From Nitrosospira multiformis (lineage in GTDB: Bacteria; Pseudomonadota; Gammaproteobacteria; Burkholderiales; UBA11063): a stretch of DNA of 10,298 nucleotides. Below the pieces are notes generated by a model. That model saw only the letters and a list, made by a program, of their open reading frames with translations, was not told the origin of the DNA and made no database searches. Of this stretch, positions 1 through 9,556 are shown piece by piece. The translations under genes were made by a program, and so were the position numbers. Location: contig DYTA01000027.1 in the NCBI GenBank assembly GCA_020726205.1, positions 1-10,298 of the forward strand. Direction: 5' to 3'. Within the stretch, counting starts at the first letter, position 1, and each line of letters starts with the position of its first letter.

Positions 1-1916
1 TCTGGTGCATTATAATTTTTAGGATCATATCCCCAATTTCGGTTATCCTCTTCATGAAGTTTTGTTTCATCAACCGAAGAAAAATCAAAAACAGGCAATA
101 AGTGGACATGAGTTATACCTAATTCTACTAGGCTATCTAATCCAGTAGATACTTTTTTATTTGATTCTTGATCTATGTAACTAGTGCCTGACTCGACAGC
201 ACCAAGGAATTTACCTCTAATATCTTTATTAACACCGCTACTTGCTTTGATTGTAAAATCTCGTAGATGCATCTCATAAATAATAGCATCTTGATTATTT
301 AATAATTTTGGCTTGGTATCTTGATTCCAATTTTCTGGTGATAATAATGCTGAATTAATGTTTACTAATGCACCTTTATCACCATTTAATCCAATTCCAA
401 AAGCGTACGGATCTACTGCATATGTTGTTTTAATACAATGTCGTCCATGTGCATCTAGATTGTCAAAGTGAAGTCGGTACATGTAAAATTTATTTTCAAA
501 CTCTGCACCAATTTGTAACTGATGTGTACCATTCGCAGCTTCACATTGCATTATAAAGTTATAATCTGGATTTTTTACATCCGCCAGAACATCATTATAA
601 ATTAATACCTCAACTTGTTTTGCTGTTGGAGCCCATAGTCGAAGATTAATTTGATTTGCAATAAAATGAACACCCATTCTTGGTCCAGCATAGAAGAATT
701 TATCTAAGTATCCTCTCATTGTTACTTTACATGGTAAAAAGCTATTGTTACTCGCTTTTACTACTAAGAAATCATTTGCACGAGGAGATTCAGTTAAACC
801 TAGAAATATAACTTGCTTTTGTTTTTCTTTTAAGAGTACATTTATTCCCTCTTGTTTAACTGAGTTTATGTATAAATCAAAACTTGTTCCAATTGGAGGT
901 GTATCTGATAAATAAGCAATAATTTTATTCTTACTATCCATGATAGCAAATTCAACTCGAGGATTCATTCGATTTACAACGTCAATTAAACTGGTATATA
1001 TTTTGTCATCACCATGAATTATGAAAAAATTTTTATGTTTTTCATCTAACATAAACGCAGGTGTCTGTTCCGACCAATCATTGTGCCAACCTGTATCCCA
1101 AATTTTTTTTCGAGCAATGACATTTTGTTTAGTTGTATATCCCATCATACCAAAATCACTATGTATTTTTAGAGGAAGTGCCTTAGGATTTTTTCCATCT
1201 GCATCATATGTCCACAAGTCCCAATCAAAGTTAGCCCCAGAATATAAGTGATCTCGTTTATAAAAATGGATTAGAGATTGTTGTTGGTGATGTAGATCAT
1301 GACGAACTTCAAAAACTCTTTCTGATTTTAAACCACTTGCATTATGAACACATGTTACTGTAATCTTGTTAATATGCGTTGTAGATGATGAATCCATGGT
1401 TAAGACTCTATTGTTAAATTTAATTCCTGGATGTTCTGGATAAATTGTCCAATCTGTATGCATTACTTCTCGTCGATTATTGCCAATATTTTTTACTGCA
1501 ATTACTTCAAACGGAATATTTGCATTAACAATATCATCAGTTGACTTTATTTCTAAGACATGTGCAGGTGCTTCCCATTCAAAGCTAAATGCCTCAAATT
1601 TATCATTTTGTATTGATAGCAATGCCTCGTCACCATTTGTATCAATTAACAGATAGCTGTACAAATGTTTACCTGTTGGTAACTCACTAAAAAATATGTC
1701 TTTCATCATTGCTAAACTACCATCATTGGTGTCTGCAACCCATTGTATTTTATATTGCTCCTCTTTTCGCCAGTGATTAAAATCCCCAACAATATAGGCA
1801 AATAAATATCCCTCAACCTTTACTTTAAATCTAATTGTACTGGTATCGCTATTTAATTTAAGTGTTTGATAACCACTAATAATTTTGTAGTTATCAAACT
1901 TTTTATTCCAAGCCAT
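1..1916 (-). CDS. pulA: Type I pullulanase-like glycogen debranching enzyme (N-terminal 638 residues, runs off left edge)
   Basis: The product is predicted to hydrolyse alpha-1,6 branch points of glycogen in the cytosol; no signal peptide follows the start (MAWNKKFDNYK). Modules seen in order: a glycogen-binding/E-set-like domain around residues 20-100 with VGDFNHW (W49), an Ig-like stretch around 110-205, a CBM41-like domain from about 214 (IHFYKRD, then DWDLW), a linking beta domain, a CBM48-like domain from about 415 (RLWAPTA, W428), and the beginning of the GH13 barrel at about 540 (IIYEMHLRDF, Y547). It stops just after NWGYDPKNYNAP (W628), the signature of type I pullulanases. The catalytic Asp and Glu lie outside the window, so activity cannot be judged. 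The start is chosen because AAAGGAA lies about 10 bases upstream. The gene follows glgB by 63 bases on the same strand, probably in one operon. It appears to take the place that glgX has in many glg operons. Confidence 0.9.
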   Translation of the reverse strand, partial: MAWNKKFDNYKIISGYQTLKLNSDTSTIRFKVKVEGYLFAYIVGDFNHWRKEEQYKIQWVADTNDGSLAMMKDIFFSELPTGKHLYSYLLIDTNGDEALLSIQNDKFEAFSFEWEAPAHVLEIKSTDDIVNANIPFEVIAVKNIGNNRREVMHTDWTIYPEHPGIKFNNRVLTMDSSSTTHINKITVTCVHNASGLKSERVFEVRHDLHHQQQSLIHFYKRDHLYSGANFDWDLWTYDADGKNPKALPLKIHSDFGMMGYTTKQNVIARKKIWDTGWHNDWSEQTPAFMLDEKHKNFFIIHGDDKIYTSLIDVVNRMNPRVEFAIMDSKNKIIAYLSDTPPIGTSFDLYINSVKQEGINVLLKEKQKQVIFLGLTESPRANDFLVVKASNNSFLPCKVTMRGYLDKFFYAGPRMGVHFIANQINLRLWAPTAKQVEVLIYNDVLADVKNPDYNFIMQCEAANGTHQLQIGAEFENKFYMYRLHFDNLDAHGRHCIKTTYAVDPYAFGIGLNGDKGALVNINSALLSPENWNQDTKPKLLNNQDAIIYEMHLRDFTIKASSGVNKDIRGKFLGAVESGTSYIDQESNKKVSTGLDSLVELGITHVHLLPVFDFSSVDETKLHEEDNRNWGYDPKNYNAP

Positions 1917-1979
1917 TTTACGTTACATTCCTTTATCTATTTATGATATTTTATCTTTTGCTAAACATCTTTTTGTAAA

Positions 1980-4094
1980 TTAGTCTATCTTTTTTAATAT
2001 TATTGTTGCCATTGGTGGTATTTTAAGAGTGAGAGTTTGTTCAAAACCATCAATCTTTTCAGGAGTAGTAAATAATTTTTCGGTTATTTCTTGTCCTGAG
2101 CCACCAAATTCTACGCTATCAGAATTAAATATTTCTTGATAAGAACCTGCATCATGTACTGGTAATTTATAATCTAAGTACATTGCTGGTGTAAAGTTAG
2201 CAATAAATAATAATGAGTCTTTTTTATCTCGGCTGTATCTCATAAATGAAATAATACTTTGGTTTCCGTTGTCAGCATTTATCCATTTAAAACCATCTTT
2301 TTCATAATCTAATTCCCATAAGGCAGGGTAAGAAGTGTATAGATGATTTAATTTTTGATAAAACAACTGCATGTCATGATGAATAGGAAATTCATCGATA
2401 ACATTCCATTGCAACTGTTCGTATTCACGCCATTCAATGAATTGACTAAACTCACTACCCATAAATAATAATTTTTTGCCTGGATGCCCAATAGTATAAG
2501 TAGCATATAATCTTTGACCTGCATACTTATTCCATAAATCACCCCACATTTTATTTACTAGTGATTTTTTACCATGTACAACTTCGTCGTGGGAGATTGG
2601 TAGTACAAACTTTTCAGTGTAATGATAATGCATTGAGAAATTAATTAAACTGTGGTGATATTTTCTATAGATTGGATCTAATGAAATATAGCGAAGTGTA
2701 TCATTCATCCATCCCATATTCCATTTAAAATCAAATCCTAAACCACCATCATGAACAGATCCTGTAATCATTGGAAATGCAGAAGATTCTTCTGCAATGG
2801 TCATTACACCTTTATGATAATGGTGCACTGTCCAATTAAATTCACGTAAAAAACCAATTGCTTCAAGATTATGATTCCCACCATGAATATTTGGTGTCCA
2901 TTCTCCATGAGAACGATCATAGTCAAGATACACAATATTAGATACAGCATCCACTCGTAATCCATCAAAATGAAATTCATTTATCCAATATAACGCATTA
3001 GAAATTAGAAAAGATCGGACTTCATTACGACCTAAATCAAAGTTATGAGTACCCCATCCTTGATTATTAGCTTTTTTATAATCTTGATATTCATATGTTG
3101 GACTACCATCAAAATTAATTAGACCTTGAGCGTCTTTACAAAAATGACCAGGTACCCAATCCAGAATTACACCGATATTATTTAGATGTAATGTGTCGAC
3201 TAGTTTTTTTAGACCAATTAAATTACCATGGCGACTATTCACTGAATAAAATCCTGTTGCTTGATACCCCCAAGATTTGTCTAATGGGTGCTCATGAAGC
3301 GGCATAAATTCAACATGTGTATAGCCCATTTTTGCTAGATATTGCGGTAAAACCTCACTTAACTCATCATATGACATAAAAGTTCCATCTTTAGTTTTCC
3401 AAGAAGCTAGATGAATTTCATAAGTATTCATTGGTTTCTCAAAATAATTTGTCTGAGCTCGTGTTTTAAGCCACTCTGAATCATTCCAAACATAGTTTAA
3501 TTCTGTTTTAATAATTGATGCAGTTTGCGGTCTTAGTTCGCTAGTGATAGCAAATGGATCACTTTTATAAACCATATGATGTGTAAATTTATTTGTCACA
3601 GCAAATTTATAACGACTTCCTTCATGTACATTTGGAATAAAAACGCTCCATAAACCACCTGTACTAATTGCATACATTGCATTTGCCTCAAGATGATTCC
3701 AATCACAGAAATCACCTATAACGCAGATATGCTCAGCATTTGGTGCCCATGTTGTAAAGCGAATTCCTTTAGATCCATTTTCATAGCTTGTATGTGCGCC
3801 TAAAATTTTATATGCCGCATGATGTTTACCTTCATGAAATAGGTATTTATCTAAATCACTGATGTTATGAGCTTCACCGATTGTAACCATGCTTTCTTGT
3901 TGTGGTTTCAATACATTTATTTTGGTTTCGATGGTAGGCTTATTATTTATTACCGATTTTGATTTGATAGTCGTAGGTTTATCTGTTTTGCTACTAATTG
4001 ACTCTGATATTGAACTTTTTTGCAATTCAGGTGTATCATTTTTAACTGATAATGTTTTATTGCGTTTTTTATTTGAGTTTTTAGAGTTTTTCAT
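1980..4094 (-). CDS. glgB: 1,4-alpha-glucan (glycogen) branching enzyme
   Basis: This GH13 enzyme cuts alpha-1,4 glucan chains and rejoins them through alpha-1,6 bonds, creating glycogen branches in the cytosol. Of 704 residues, the core begins near residue 75 ([15 protein letters not shown]). A CBM48 domain follows at about 90-195 ([17 protein letters not shown]). The barrel carries all four GH13 regions: DWVPGHF (D312-H317), GLRVDAVSN (nucleophile D382), AEES (acid/base E435) and [11 protein letters not shown] (H502, D503). A C-terminal beta domain ends the protein. Residues 1-68 are an extra low-complexity tail: 41 of 68 are Lys, Ser, Thr or Asn and none is aromatic. The ATG at 4094 is preferred because AAAAAGG sits 6 bases upstream. 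M69 (codon 3890-3888) would give a more usual length but has only a weak purine tract. The gene is divergent from pgm and is followed by the pullulanase gene. Confidence 0.97.
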   Translation of the reverse strand: MKNSKNSNKKRNKTLSVKNDTPELQKSSISESISSKTDKPTTIKSKSVINNKPTIETKINVLKPQQESMVTIGEAHNISDLDKYLFHEGKHHAAYKILGAHTSYENGSKGIRFTTWAPNAEHICVIGDFCDWNHLEANAMYAISTGGLWSVFIPNVHEGSRYKFAVTNKFTHHMVYKSDPFAITSELRPQTASIIKTELNYVWNDSEWLKTRAQTNYFEKPMNTYEIHLASWKTKDGTFMSYDELSEVLPQYLAKMGYTHVEFMPLHEHPLDKSWGYQATGFYSVNSRHGNLIGLKKLVDTLHLNNIGVILDWVPGHFCKDAQGLINFDGSPTYEYQDYKKANNQGWGTHNFDLGRNEVRSFLISNALYWINEFHFDGLRVDAVSNIVYLDYDRSHGEWTPNIHGGNHNLEAIGFLREFNWTVHHYHKGVMTIAEESSAFPMITGSVHDGGLGFDFKWNMGWMNDTLRYISLDPIYRKYHHSLINFSMHYHYTEKFVLPISHDEVVHGKKSLVNKMWGDLWNKYAGQRLYATYTIGHPGKKLLFMGSEFSQFIEWREYEQLQWNVIDEFPIHHDMQLFYQKLNHLYTSYPALWELDYEKDGFKWINADNGNQSIISFMRYSRDKKDSLLFIANFTPAMYLDYKLPVHDAGSYQEIFNSDSVEFGGSGQEITEKLFTTPEKIDGFEQTLTLKIPPMATIILKKID

Positions 4095-4100
4095 ATTCTA

Positions 4101-4107
4101 CCTTTTT
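4101..4107 (-). promoter_or_regulatory. Ribosome binding site deciding the glgB start
   Basis: AAAAAGG on the minus strand lies 6 bases before the ATG at 4094. It supports translation from that codon, and so the long N-terminal tail, over the internal Met at residue 69. Confidence 0.6.
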
Positions 4108-4225
4108 AAGAAAAAATATTATGATTATCACTATTTTACCACATAAATTAAAGAATTTTGCGTTATTTAATTTTACATGCGTTTGATTTATGTAGTTAAA
4201 TAAAAAAATGATTAAAAAATAATTA

Positions 4226-4254
4226 ATTATCCGTTATTTGTTACATAATTACAA
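4226..4254 (-). promoter_or_regulatory. Candidate sigma-70-type promoter for glgB-pulA
   Basis: On the minus strand TTGTAA (4254-4249) is followed after 17 bases by GATAAT (4231-4226). This would start transcription near 4219 and leave a leader of about 125 bases before glgB. In such AT-rich DNA matches of this quality arise by chance, so the call is tentative. TAAAAT-like boxes nearer the gene lack a good -35. Confidence 0.3.
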
Positions 4255-4291
4255 TTCGTAACTTACTGTTTTTTTAAATAGTTAAATTTTT

Positions 4292-4308
4292 TATGTGCAC
4301 TGCACATA
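4292..4308. promoter_or_regulatory. Perfect 17-base palindrome, probable operator
   Basis: TATGTGCACTGCACATA is two exact 8-base arms around a single central C. It contains the only GC-containing symmetric block in an otherwise A/T-dominated spacer. It lies about 38 bases upstream of the candidate glgB -35 box and about 100 bases upstream of the candidate pgm -35 box. Binding by a dimeric regulator is inferred; I cannot name the protein. Confidence 0.5.
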
Positions 4309-4354
4309 TTTTATTTCACTAAAATAACCACAGTATAATTAGTTATAATGGTAC

Positions 4355-4368
4355 AATTACTAGTAATT
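4355..4368. promoter_or_regulatory. Perfect 14-base AT-rich palindrome
   Basis: AATTACTAGTAATT is its own reverse complement. It lies just downstream of two TATAAT hexamers spaced 10 bases apart (4334-4339 and 4344-4349) and about 25-40 bases upstream of the candidate pgm -35 boxes. It may be a second regulator site or a chance feature of AT-rich DNA. Confidence 0.25.
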
Positions 4369-4408
4369 ATTCAATTAAATTATAGATTTATGTTTGATTG
4401 ACTAGATT

Positions 4409-4437
4409 TTGATTGTATTATCTATTTTGTATATAAA
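4409..4437 (+). promoter_or_regulatory. Candidate sigma-70-type promoter for pgm-glgC-glgA
   Basis: TTGATT (4409-4414), a 17-base spacer and TATAAA (4432-4437) predict a start near 4444 and a leader of about 40 bases. An overlapping alternative uses the upstream copy of the same hexamer (TTGATT 4394-4399, 16 bases, TATTAT 4416-4421). Confidence 0.45.
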
Positions 4438-4454
4438 ATAATAATCAAAAATGA

Positions 4455-6122
<1,668 letters not shown>

Positions 6123-6192
6123 TAAATTATTTAAATGATTGTTCGATTTGTTTTTTTATATAAAGTAAATTTATTCATTTCAGGAGTGTTAT

Positions 6193-7461
6193 ATGAAGCC
6201 AACTTTAGAAGATCTAAGATTATCTCGTCAACTGCCTAAGAAAACAATGGCATTAGTTTTAGCAGGTGGTAGAGGTTCTCGTTTAAAGCAATTAACTGAT
6301 CACCGCGCTAAACCTGCTGTATATTTTGGTGGTAAATATCGTATTGTAGATTTTGCATTATCAAACTGTATTAATTCTGGTATTCGCAAGATTGGTGTAG
6401 TTACTCAATATAAGTCACATTCTTTATTGCGTCATTTACAACGCGGTTGGAGTTTTTTACGCGGTGAACAAGGTGAATTTGTAGATTTGTTACCAGCTCA
6501 GCAACGTGTAAATGAAGAGTTCTGGTATCGTGGAACTGCAGATGCTGTATTCCAAAATATTGATATTATGAAATCTTATAAGCCTGAATATGTAATTATT
6601 CTTGCAGGTGATCATATTTACAAAATGGATTATTCTGTAATGCTGTTGGATCATGTTGAGAGTGGAGCTGGGTGTACTGTAGGATGTATCGAAGTTCCTA
6701 AAGAAGAGGCGTTTGCTTTTGGTGTAATGGGAATTGATGAAAATCGCAATATTACTAGCTTTGTTGAAAAACCAGCTAATCCACCGACAATTCCAGGTAA
6801 TGATAAAGTATCGTTGGCTAGTATGGGTATTTATATTTTTAATGCAGATTACTTATACAAATTATTAGATGATGATATCAAAAATGAAAATTCTAGTCAT
6901 GATTTTGGTAAAGATATTATTCCATTTGTAGTTTCAGAAGGTAAAGCTTTAGCTCATCCTTTTGGTATGTCATGTGTACAACGTGCTCATGGAGAGCCAT
7001 ATTGGAGAGATGTTGGAACAATTGATGCTTTTTGGTCTGCTAATTTAGATTTAGCTTCAGATATGCCAGATCTAAATTTGTATGACAAAGATTGGCCAAT
7101 TTGGACTCATCAAGCTCAATTACCACCAGCAAAATTTGTTCCAGATCGTAATGGTGTTAATGGTGTGTCTCATAATACAATTATCTCTGGAGGTTGTATT
7201 ATTTCTGGTTCTTATTTATCTCATGCTGTATTATTCTCAAATATTGTTGTTGAGTCTTATTGTCATTTAGAAAAAGTTGTTTTATTGCCAGAGGTTAGAA
7301 TTGGTGAAAGTTGCCGTTTACGTAATGTGGTAATTGACAAAGGATGCGTAATTCCTGCTGGGACAGTGATTGGTGAAGATGCTGATTTAGATGCGAAACG
7401 CTTTGAACGAACCGAAAACGGAGTCGTCTTAGTTACCGCAGAGATGTTAGCTAAGTTATAA
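6193..7461 (+). CDS. glgC: Glucose-1-phosphate adenylyltransferase (ADP-glucose pyrophosphorylase)
   Basis: This enzyme makes ADP-glucose and pyrophosphate from ATP and glucose-1-phosphate, the committed and usually allosterically controlled step of bacterial glycogen synthesis. The 422 residues are full length for the family. Visible motifs are the nucleotide loop LAGGRGSRL (about 23-31), [13 protein letters not shown] (39-50), WYRGTADAV (111-119), [10 protein letters not shown] (138-147, catalytic-site D140) and FVEKPA with the sugar-phosphate lysine K193. The C-terminal third is a left-handed beta-helix-like region ([23 protein letters not shown]). K40 matches the lysine linked to fructose-1,6-bisphosphate activation in E. 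coli GlgC, so similar activation is plausible. AGGAG lies 6 bases upstream of the ATG. The gene sits between pgm and glgA, and a hairpin follows its stop codon at once. Confidence 0.98.
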   Translation: MKPTLEDLRLSRQLPKKTMALVLAGGRGSRLKQLTDHRAKPAVYFGGKYRIVDFALSNCINSGIRKIGVVTQYKSHSLLRHLQRGWSFLRGEQGEFVDLLPAQQRVNEEFWYRGTADAVFQNIDIMKSYKPEYVIILAGDHIYKMDYSVMLLDHVESGAGCTVGCIEVPKEEAFAFGVMGIDENRNITSFVEKPANPPTIPGNDKVSLASMGIYIFNADYLYKLLDDDIKNENSSHDFGKDIIPFVVSEGKALAHPFGMSCVQRAHGEPYWRDVGTIDAFWSANLDLASDMPDLNLYDKDWPIWTHQAQLPPAKFVPDRNGVNGVSHNTIISGGCIISGSYLSHAVLFSNIVVESYCHLEKVVLLPEVRIGESCRLRNVVIDKGCVIPAGTVIGEDADLDAKRFERTENGVVLVTAEMLAKL

Positions 7462-7463
7462 AA

Positions 7464-7493
7464 ATAAACGAGACTTTTAATAGTCTCGTTTAT
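7464..7493 (+). terminator. Hairpin between glgC and glgA (attenuator or processing site)
   Basis: ATAAACGAGACT pairs with AGTCTCGTTTAT, a perfect 12-base stem with the 6-base loop TTTAAT. It begins 2 bases after the glgC stop codon and ends 7 bases before the glgA AGGAG site. The T-rich tail (TTT inside the stem end and TTTT at 7497-7500) is broken, so it looks like a partial terminator or an RNA-stabilising or processing stem rather than a full stop. Confidence 0.55.
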
Positions 7494-7511
7494 AGATTTT
7501 AGGAGTTATTT

Positions 7512-8969
7512 ATGAAAGTTCTTCATGTTTGTAGTGAATTATTTCCATTATTGAAAACAGGTGGATTAGCTGATGTTACAGGTGCTTTGCCTCCTGTATT
7601 GTCAAAATTAGGTTGTGATAGTCGTGTATTATTGCCGGGATTTCCTGCGTTTATGAAGGGAATAGAGAATCTACAGTTGTTAATAGAGCTTCCAGCTAAG
7701 TTTGGAGCATCTAAAATTCAAATATTATCTGGAACCATTCCAAATACAGAAATTAAAGCTTATGTTATTGACGCTACGGGTTTGTTTGATCGAGATGGAA
7801 ATCCTTATTCTGATTCAAATAACATACCTTATGCCGATAATTATCGTAGATTTGCTTTATTGGGATGGGTTGCGGCTCGTATTGCTGAGGGTATTGATAG
7901 TGAATGGTTACCTGAAGTTGTGCACGGGCATGATTGGCATGCTGGATTAGCTGCCGCTTACATTAAAGCATCTGAAATATATAATGGTAAAAAATTAGCA
8001 GGAACAATACTAACTGTACATAATTTGGCATATCAAGGAGTATTTCCTGCTCATGTATTCCATGAATTAGAGCTACCAGGATATTTTTTCAATGTTCATG
8101 GTTTAGAGTTTTTTGGTCAATTATCTTTACTTAAAGCTGGTTTATTTTTTTCAGATAAATTAACAACAGTTAGCCCTACTTATGCTAAAGAAATTCAGAG
8201 TAATGAGCAAGGTTGTGGTCTTTCTGGGTTACTAGGTAGTAGAGCTCATGATTTAGTTGGAATTTTAAATGGTGTAGATCCTGAAGTATGGAATCCAGTA
8301 AGTGATAAATTGCTAATAGCAAATTACTCAGCTAAATCAATCGCAAATAAAGCTAAATGTAAAATTACCTTACAAGAGTATACTGGTTTAAAAGTACAAA
8401 GCGATTTTCCATTGTTTACAATTGTTAGTCGTTTGACAGAACAAAAAGGGTTGCATCTTGTAGTTGAAGGTATTTATGAAATAATTAAAAGAGGTGGTCA
8501 AGTTGCAATTCTTGGTTCTGGTGAGGCTGAGATTGAACAAGCTTTTGTGAAAATTGCGGCTAAACATCCAGATTCTGTTGCTGTACAACTTGGCTATGAC
8601 GAAGATCATGCTCATCGATTAGTTGCTGGAGCTGATGTCATTTTGGTGCCGTCTCGATTTGAACCGTGTGGTTTAACACAACTTTATGGTATGATTTATG
8701 GTACTTTACCATTAGTACACAAAGTTGGAGGATTAGCTGACACAGTCAATGACGTTAGTCTTGAAAACTTAGCAGAAGAGAAGGCTACTGGATTTGTTTT
8801 TAATGAGTTTAATATTGTTGAGTTTAATGCTGCAGTACGTCGTGCGTTTGCATTATTTTCGCGTAAAACAGAGTGGAAAAAAACTCAAAAAATTGCTATG
8901 TTGCAAGATTTAACTTGGGATGCAGCTGCAAAAAAATATTTTGAACTATATCAGCAAGTCTCTAATTAA
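7512..8969 (+). CDS. glgA: Glycogen synthase (ADP-glucose-dependent, GT5)
   Basis: GlgA adds glucose from ADP-glucose to the non-reducing ends of alpha-1,4 glucan. The 485 residues are typical of bacterial GlgA, and both GT-B halves are present. The N-terminal half has the ADP-glucose loop KTGGLADVTGALP (K15-P27), HGHDWHAGL (D141) and TVHNLAYQG (H170). The C-terminal half has SRLTEQKG (R307, K312) and the catalytic PSRFEPCGLTQL (E384), followed by the HKVGGLADTV loop. No key residue is missing. AGGAG lies 6 bases before the ATG, downstream of the hairpin that separates it from glgC, so its expression may be lowered or uncoupled from glgC. It is the last glycogen gene on this strand, and a two-way terminator and ridA follow. 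Confidence 0.98.
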   Translation: MKVLHVCSELFPLLKTGGLADVTGALPPVLSKLGCDSRVLLPGFPAFMKGIENLQLLIELPAKFGASKIQILSGTIPNTEIKAYVIDATGLFDRDGNPYSDSNNIPYADNYRRFALLGWVAARIAEGIDSEWLPEVVHGHDWHAGLAAAYIKASEIYNGKKLAGTILTVHNLAYQGVFPAHVFHELELPGYFFNVHGLEFFGQLSLLKAGLFFSDKLTTVSPTYAKEIQSNEQGCGLSGLLGSRAHDLVGILNGVDPEVWNPVSDKLLIANYSAKSIANKAKCKITLQEYTGLKVQSDFPLFTIVSRLTEQKGLHLVVEGIYEIIKRGGQVAILGSGEAEIEQAFVKIAAKHPDSVAVQLGYDEDHAHRLVAGADVILVPSRFEPCGLTQLYGMIYGTLPLVHKVGGLADTVNDVSLENLAEEKATGFVFNEFNIVEFNAAVRRAFALFSRKTEWKKTQKIAMLQDLTWDAAAKKYFELYQQVSN

Positions 8970-8983
8970 TTGTGTTAGACAAC

Positions 8984-9015
8984 AAAAAACCAGCTAAAAT
9001 TTAGCTGGTTTGATT
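8984..9015. terminator. Bidirectional terminator between glgA and ridA
   Basis: AAACCAGCTAA (8987-8997) pairs with TTAGCTGGTTT (9001-9011). Read on the minus strand the stem is followed by six T residues, a strong terminator for ridA. On the plus strand the tail is only TTTGATTATT, so stopping after glgA may be less complete. Confidence 0.85.
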
Positions 9016-9016
9016 A

Positions 9017-9394
9017 TTATAACGGTAGAACGGCAATTACTTCAACTTCAACCAATACGTCTCTAGGTAAACGAGCTACTTCTACACAAGAGCGAGCTGG
9101 TAAATTACGGTCAAAATAACTTGCATATATTTCATTAAACTGTGCGAAGTTATTCATGTCAGATAAAAAACAAGTTGTTTTGATAATACGATTCATATCA
9201 GTACCTGCTTCAATTAAAATTGCTTCTATGTTTTTCATAACTTGATTAGTTTGTGTTTTAATATCATCACCAGCTAAAACGCCATCTTTTGTTAATGGAA
9301 TTTGTCCTGAAGTATAAACTAAATTACCATGCTGATTACCTTGTACATATGGACCGATTGCTTGTGGTGCAAATGGCGTGCTAATTGCTTTCAT
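9017..9394 (-). CDS. ridA: RidA/YjgF-family enamine/imine deaminase
   Basis: Members of this family hydrolyse reactive enamine/imine intermediates such as 2-aminoacrylate formed by PLP enzymes, protecting the cell; the active form is a trimer in the cytosol. The 125 residues match family length. The N-terminus FAPQAIGPYVQG and YTSGQIPL (27-34) are typical. NLPARSCVEVARLPRD contains the substrate-carboxylate arginine R101 and the conserved C103, and E116 corresponds to the E. coli RidA glutamate at 120. GAGGAA precedes the ATG. The gene converges on glgA and has its own candidate promoter and a strong terminator, so it looks independent of the glycogen genes. A functional link to glycogen is not evident. 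Some paralogues of this family have other substrates, so the exact activity is inferred. Confidence 0.94.
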   Translation of the reverse strand: MKAISTPFAPQAIGPYVQGNQHGNLVYTSGQIPLTKDGVLAGDDIKTQTNQVMKNIEAILIEAGTDMNRIIKTTCFLSDMNNFAQFNEIYASYFDRNLPARSCVEVARLPRDVLVEVEVIAVLPL

Positions 9395-9432
9395 TTGATA
9401 TTCCTCGTAAAAATTAATAAAATTCAGACATT

Positions 9433-9461
9433 ATTATACCTGATTTTTACAATGTTTTTAA
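9433..9461 (-). promoter_or_regulatory. Candidate promoter for ridA
   Basis: On the minus strand TTAAAA (9461-9456), a 17-base spacer and a consensus TATAAT (9438-9433) predict a start near 9426 and a leader of about 30 bases. Confidence 0.5.
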
Positions 9462-9498
9462 TGCAAGCAACGTATAATTAAAAATTATTGTTTACTAG

Positions 9499-9510
9499 TA
9501 TAATATTATA
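9499..9510. promoter_or_regulatory. 12-base palindrome containing TATAAT, upstream of the ArsC-like gene
   Basis: TATAATATTATA is a perfect palindrome 46 bases before the start at 9557. The left TATAAT could be a -10 box for the plus-strand pair, but I find no good -35 at the right distance (only A/T-rich AATTAA). It may be fortuitous. Confidence 0.25.
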
Positions 9511-9556
9511 GATTAAGTATGGTAGGATATAGCCTGTATTTTATTATTGGATTACT

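Noticed and set aside
1021..1251. Open frame of 76 codons on the plus strand
   Set aside because: It lies wholly antisense within the pullulanase gene, shows no recognisable motif and has no ribosome site.
2348..2542. Open frame of 64 codons on the minus strand in another frame of glgB
   Set aside because: It lies inside the conserved coding region of glgB and is a frame shadow.
3889..4146. Open frame of 85 codons on the plus strand with a hydrophobic, membrane-protein-like product
   Set aside because: It is the antisense of the Lys/Asn/Ser-rich start of glgB, which forces hydrophobic codons. There is no ribosome site before it, and glgB is well supported.
7082..7270. Open frame of 62 codons, plus strand, inside glgC
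   Set aside because: Shadow frame rich in Leu/Ile/Val from AT-rich third positions; glgC is intact in the main frame.
7702..7950. Open frame of 82 codons, plus strand, inside glgA
   Set aside because: Shadow frame of an intact gene with no independent start signals.
8388..8615. Open frame of 75 codons, minus strand, inside glgA
   Set aside because: Antisense shadow without motif or ribosome site.
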